From the NCBI GenBank assembly GCA_947627145.1, contig CANQUW010000066.1, positions 1-5,430 on the forward strand: a stretch of DNA of 5,430 nt, in the 5' to 3' direction. Each line of letters starts with the position of its first letter. Within the stretch, counting starts at the first letter, position 1. Below, piece after piece: positions 5,359 to 5,430 of the stretch. A program made the translations under genes and the position numbers. The notes under the pieces were generated by a model. It made no database searches. It worked only from the letters and a program-made list of their open reading frames with translations, and had not been told where the DNA came from. Origin of the DNA: an uncultured Bacilli bacterium. GTDB lineage: Bacteria; Bacillota_I; Bacilli_A; RF39; UBA660.

Positions 5359-5430
5359 ATGGCACGTCATAAAGTTGAAATAAGTGGCGTGAATACAGCA
5401 AATATTAAAGTTTTAACTAACGAGGAAATG
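5359..5430 (+). CDS. sigG: RNA polymerase forespore sigma factor SigG, N-terminal 24 codons only (runs off the window)
   Basis: SigG directs late gene expression in the forespore during endospore formation. Only the first 24 residues are visible, before any sigma core region. They keep the pattern of the SigG N-terminus, which I recall from Bacillus as a short basic start, KVEICGVDTSKLPVL and a Glu-Met pair; here it reads KVEISGVNTANIKVL, then TNEEM. The usual Cys of ICGV is Ser here. AAAGGAG at 5346-5352, 6 bases before the ATG, is the strongest ribosome binding site among the unlinked genes in the window. In Bacillus sigG follows spoIIGA-sigE; here the upstream neighbour is a Nudix gene, so the usual sigma cluster is broken up. 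Another sigma factor or an unrelated protein with a similar start cannot be excluded from 24 residues. Confidence 0.75.
   Translation, partial: MARHKVEISGVNTANIKVLTNEEM

Overview
This is a compact, strongly AT-rich stretch with every gene on the + strand. It looks like chromosomal core sequence from a low-GC Firmicute (Bacillota). Three things suggest this: the gene order ybeY-dgkA-cdd-era-yqzL-recO, which is the Bacillus-type order; Gram-positive forms of cytidine deaminase and DgkA; and the start of a gene whose first 24 residues resemble the forespore sigma factor SigG. TGG encodes Trp and TGA is used as a stop (cdd, Nudix gene), so the code is standard and this is not a Mycoplasma-type genome. 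An uncultured gut Bacilli or Erysipelotrichia-like spore-former is a reasonable guess, but the sequence does not settle the taxon.

Region 1 (1-3976) is one tightly packed transcription unit. It opens inside a ybeY reading frame that runs without a stop into dgkA, giving a YbeY-DgkA fusion protein. Next come cytidine deaminase (1-base overlap), the GTPase Era (4-base ATGA overlap), a 34-codon YqzL-like small protein preceded by a hairpin that buries part of its ribosome binding site, RecO, and a membrane-anchored family 3 glycoside hydrolase starting 3 bases after recO. A rho-independent terminator overlapping the hydrolase stop codon closes the unit. The jobs are housekeeping: rRNA maturation and ribosome assembly (YbeY, Era), undecaprenol/lipid recycling (DgkA), pyrimidine salvage (Cdd), recombinational repair (RecO) and probably wall turnover (GH3).

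Region 2 (about 4029-4793) is a single-gene unit: an extended -10 promoter next to the previous terminator, a thioredoxin-like lipoprotein with a CPWC active site, and its own terminator.

Region 3 (4813-5298) is a Nudix hydrolase placed directly behind that terminator, with no clear promoter of its own. Region 4 (5299-5430) holds a short leader with possible promoter motifs and the first 24 codons of the sigG-like gene, cut by the window end.

No mobile element, CRISPR array, tRNA or rRNA was seen. No intergenic gap exceeds about 100 bases. I see no wholly new multi-gene system. The most notable points are the YbeY-DgkA fusion, the yqzL hairpin, the unusual thioredoxin-like lipoprotein, and a sigG-like gene that lacks its usual sigE neighbour.
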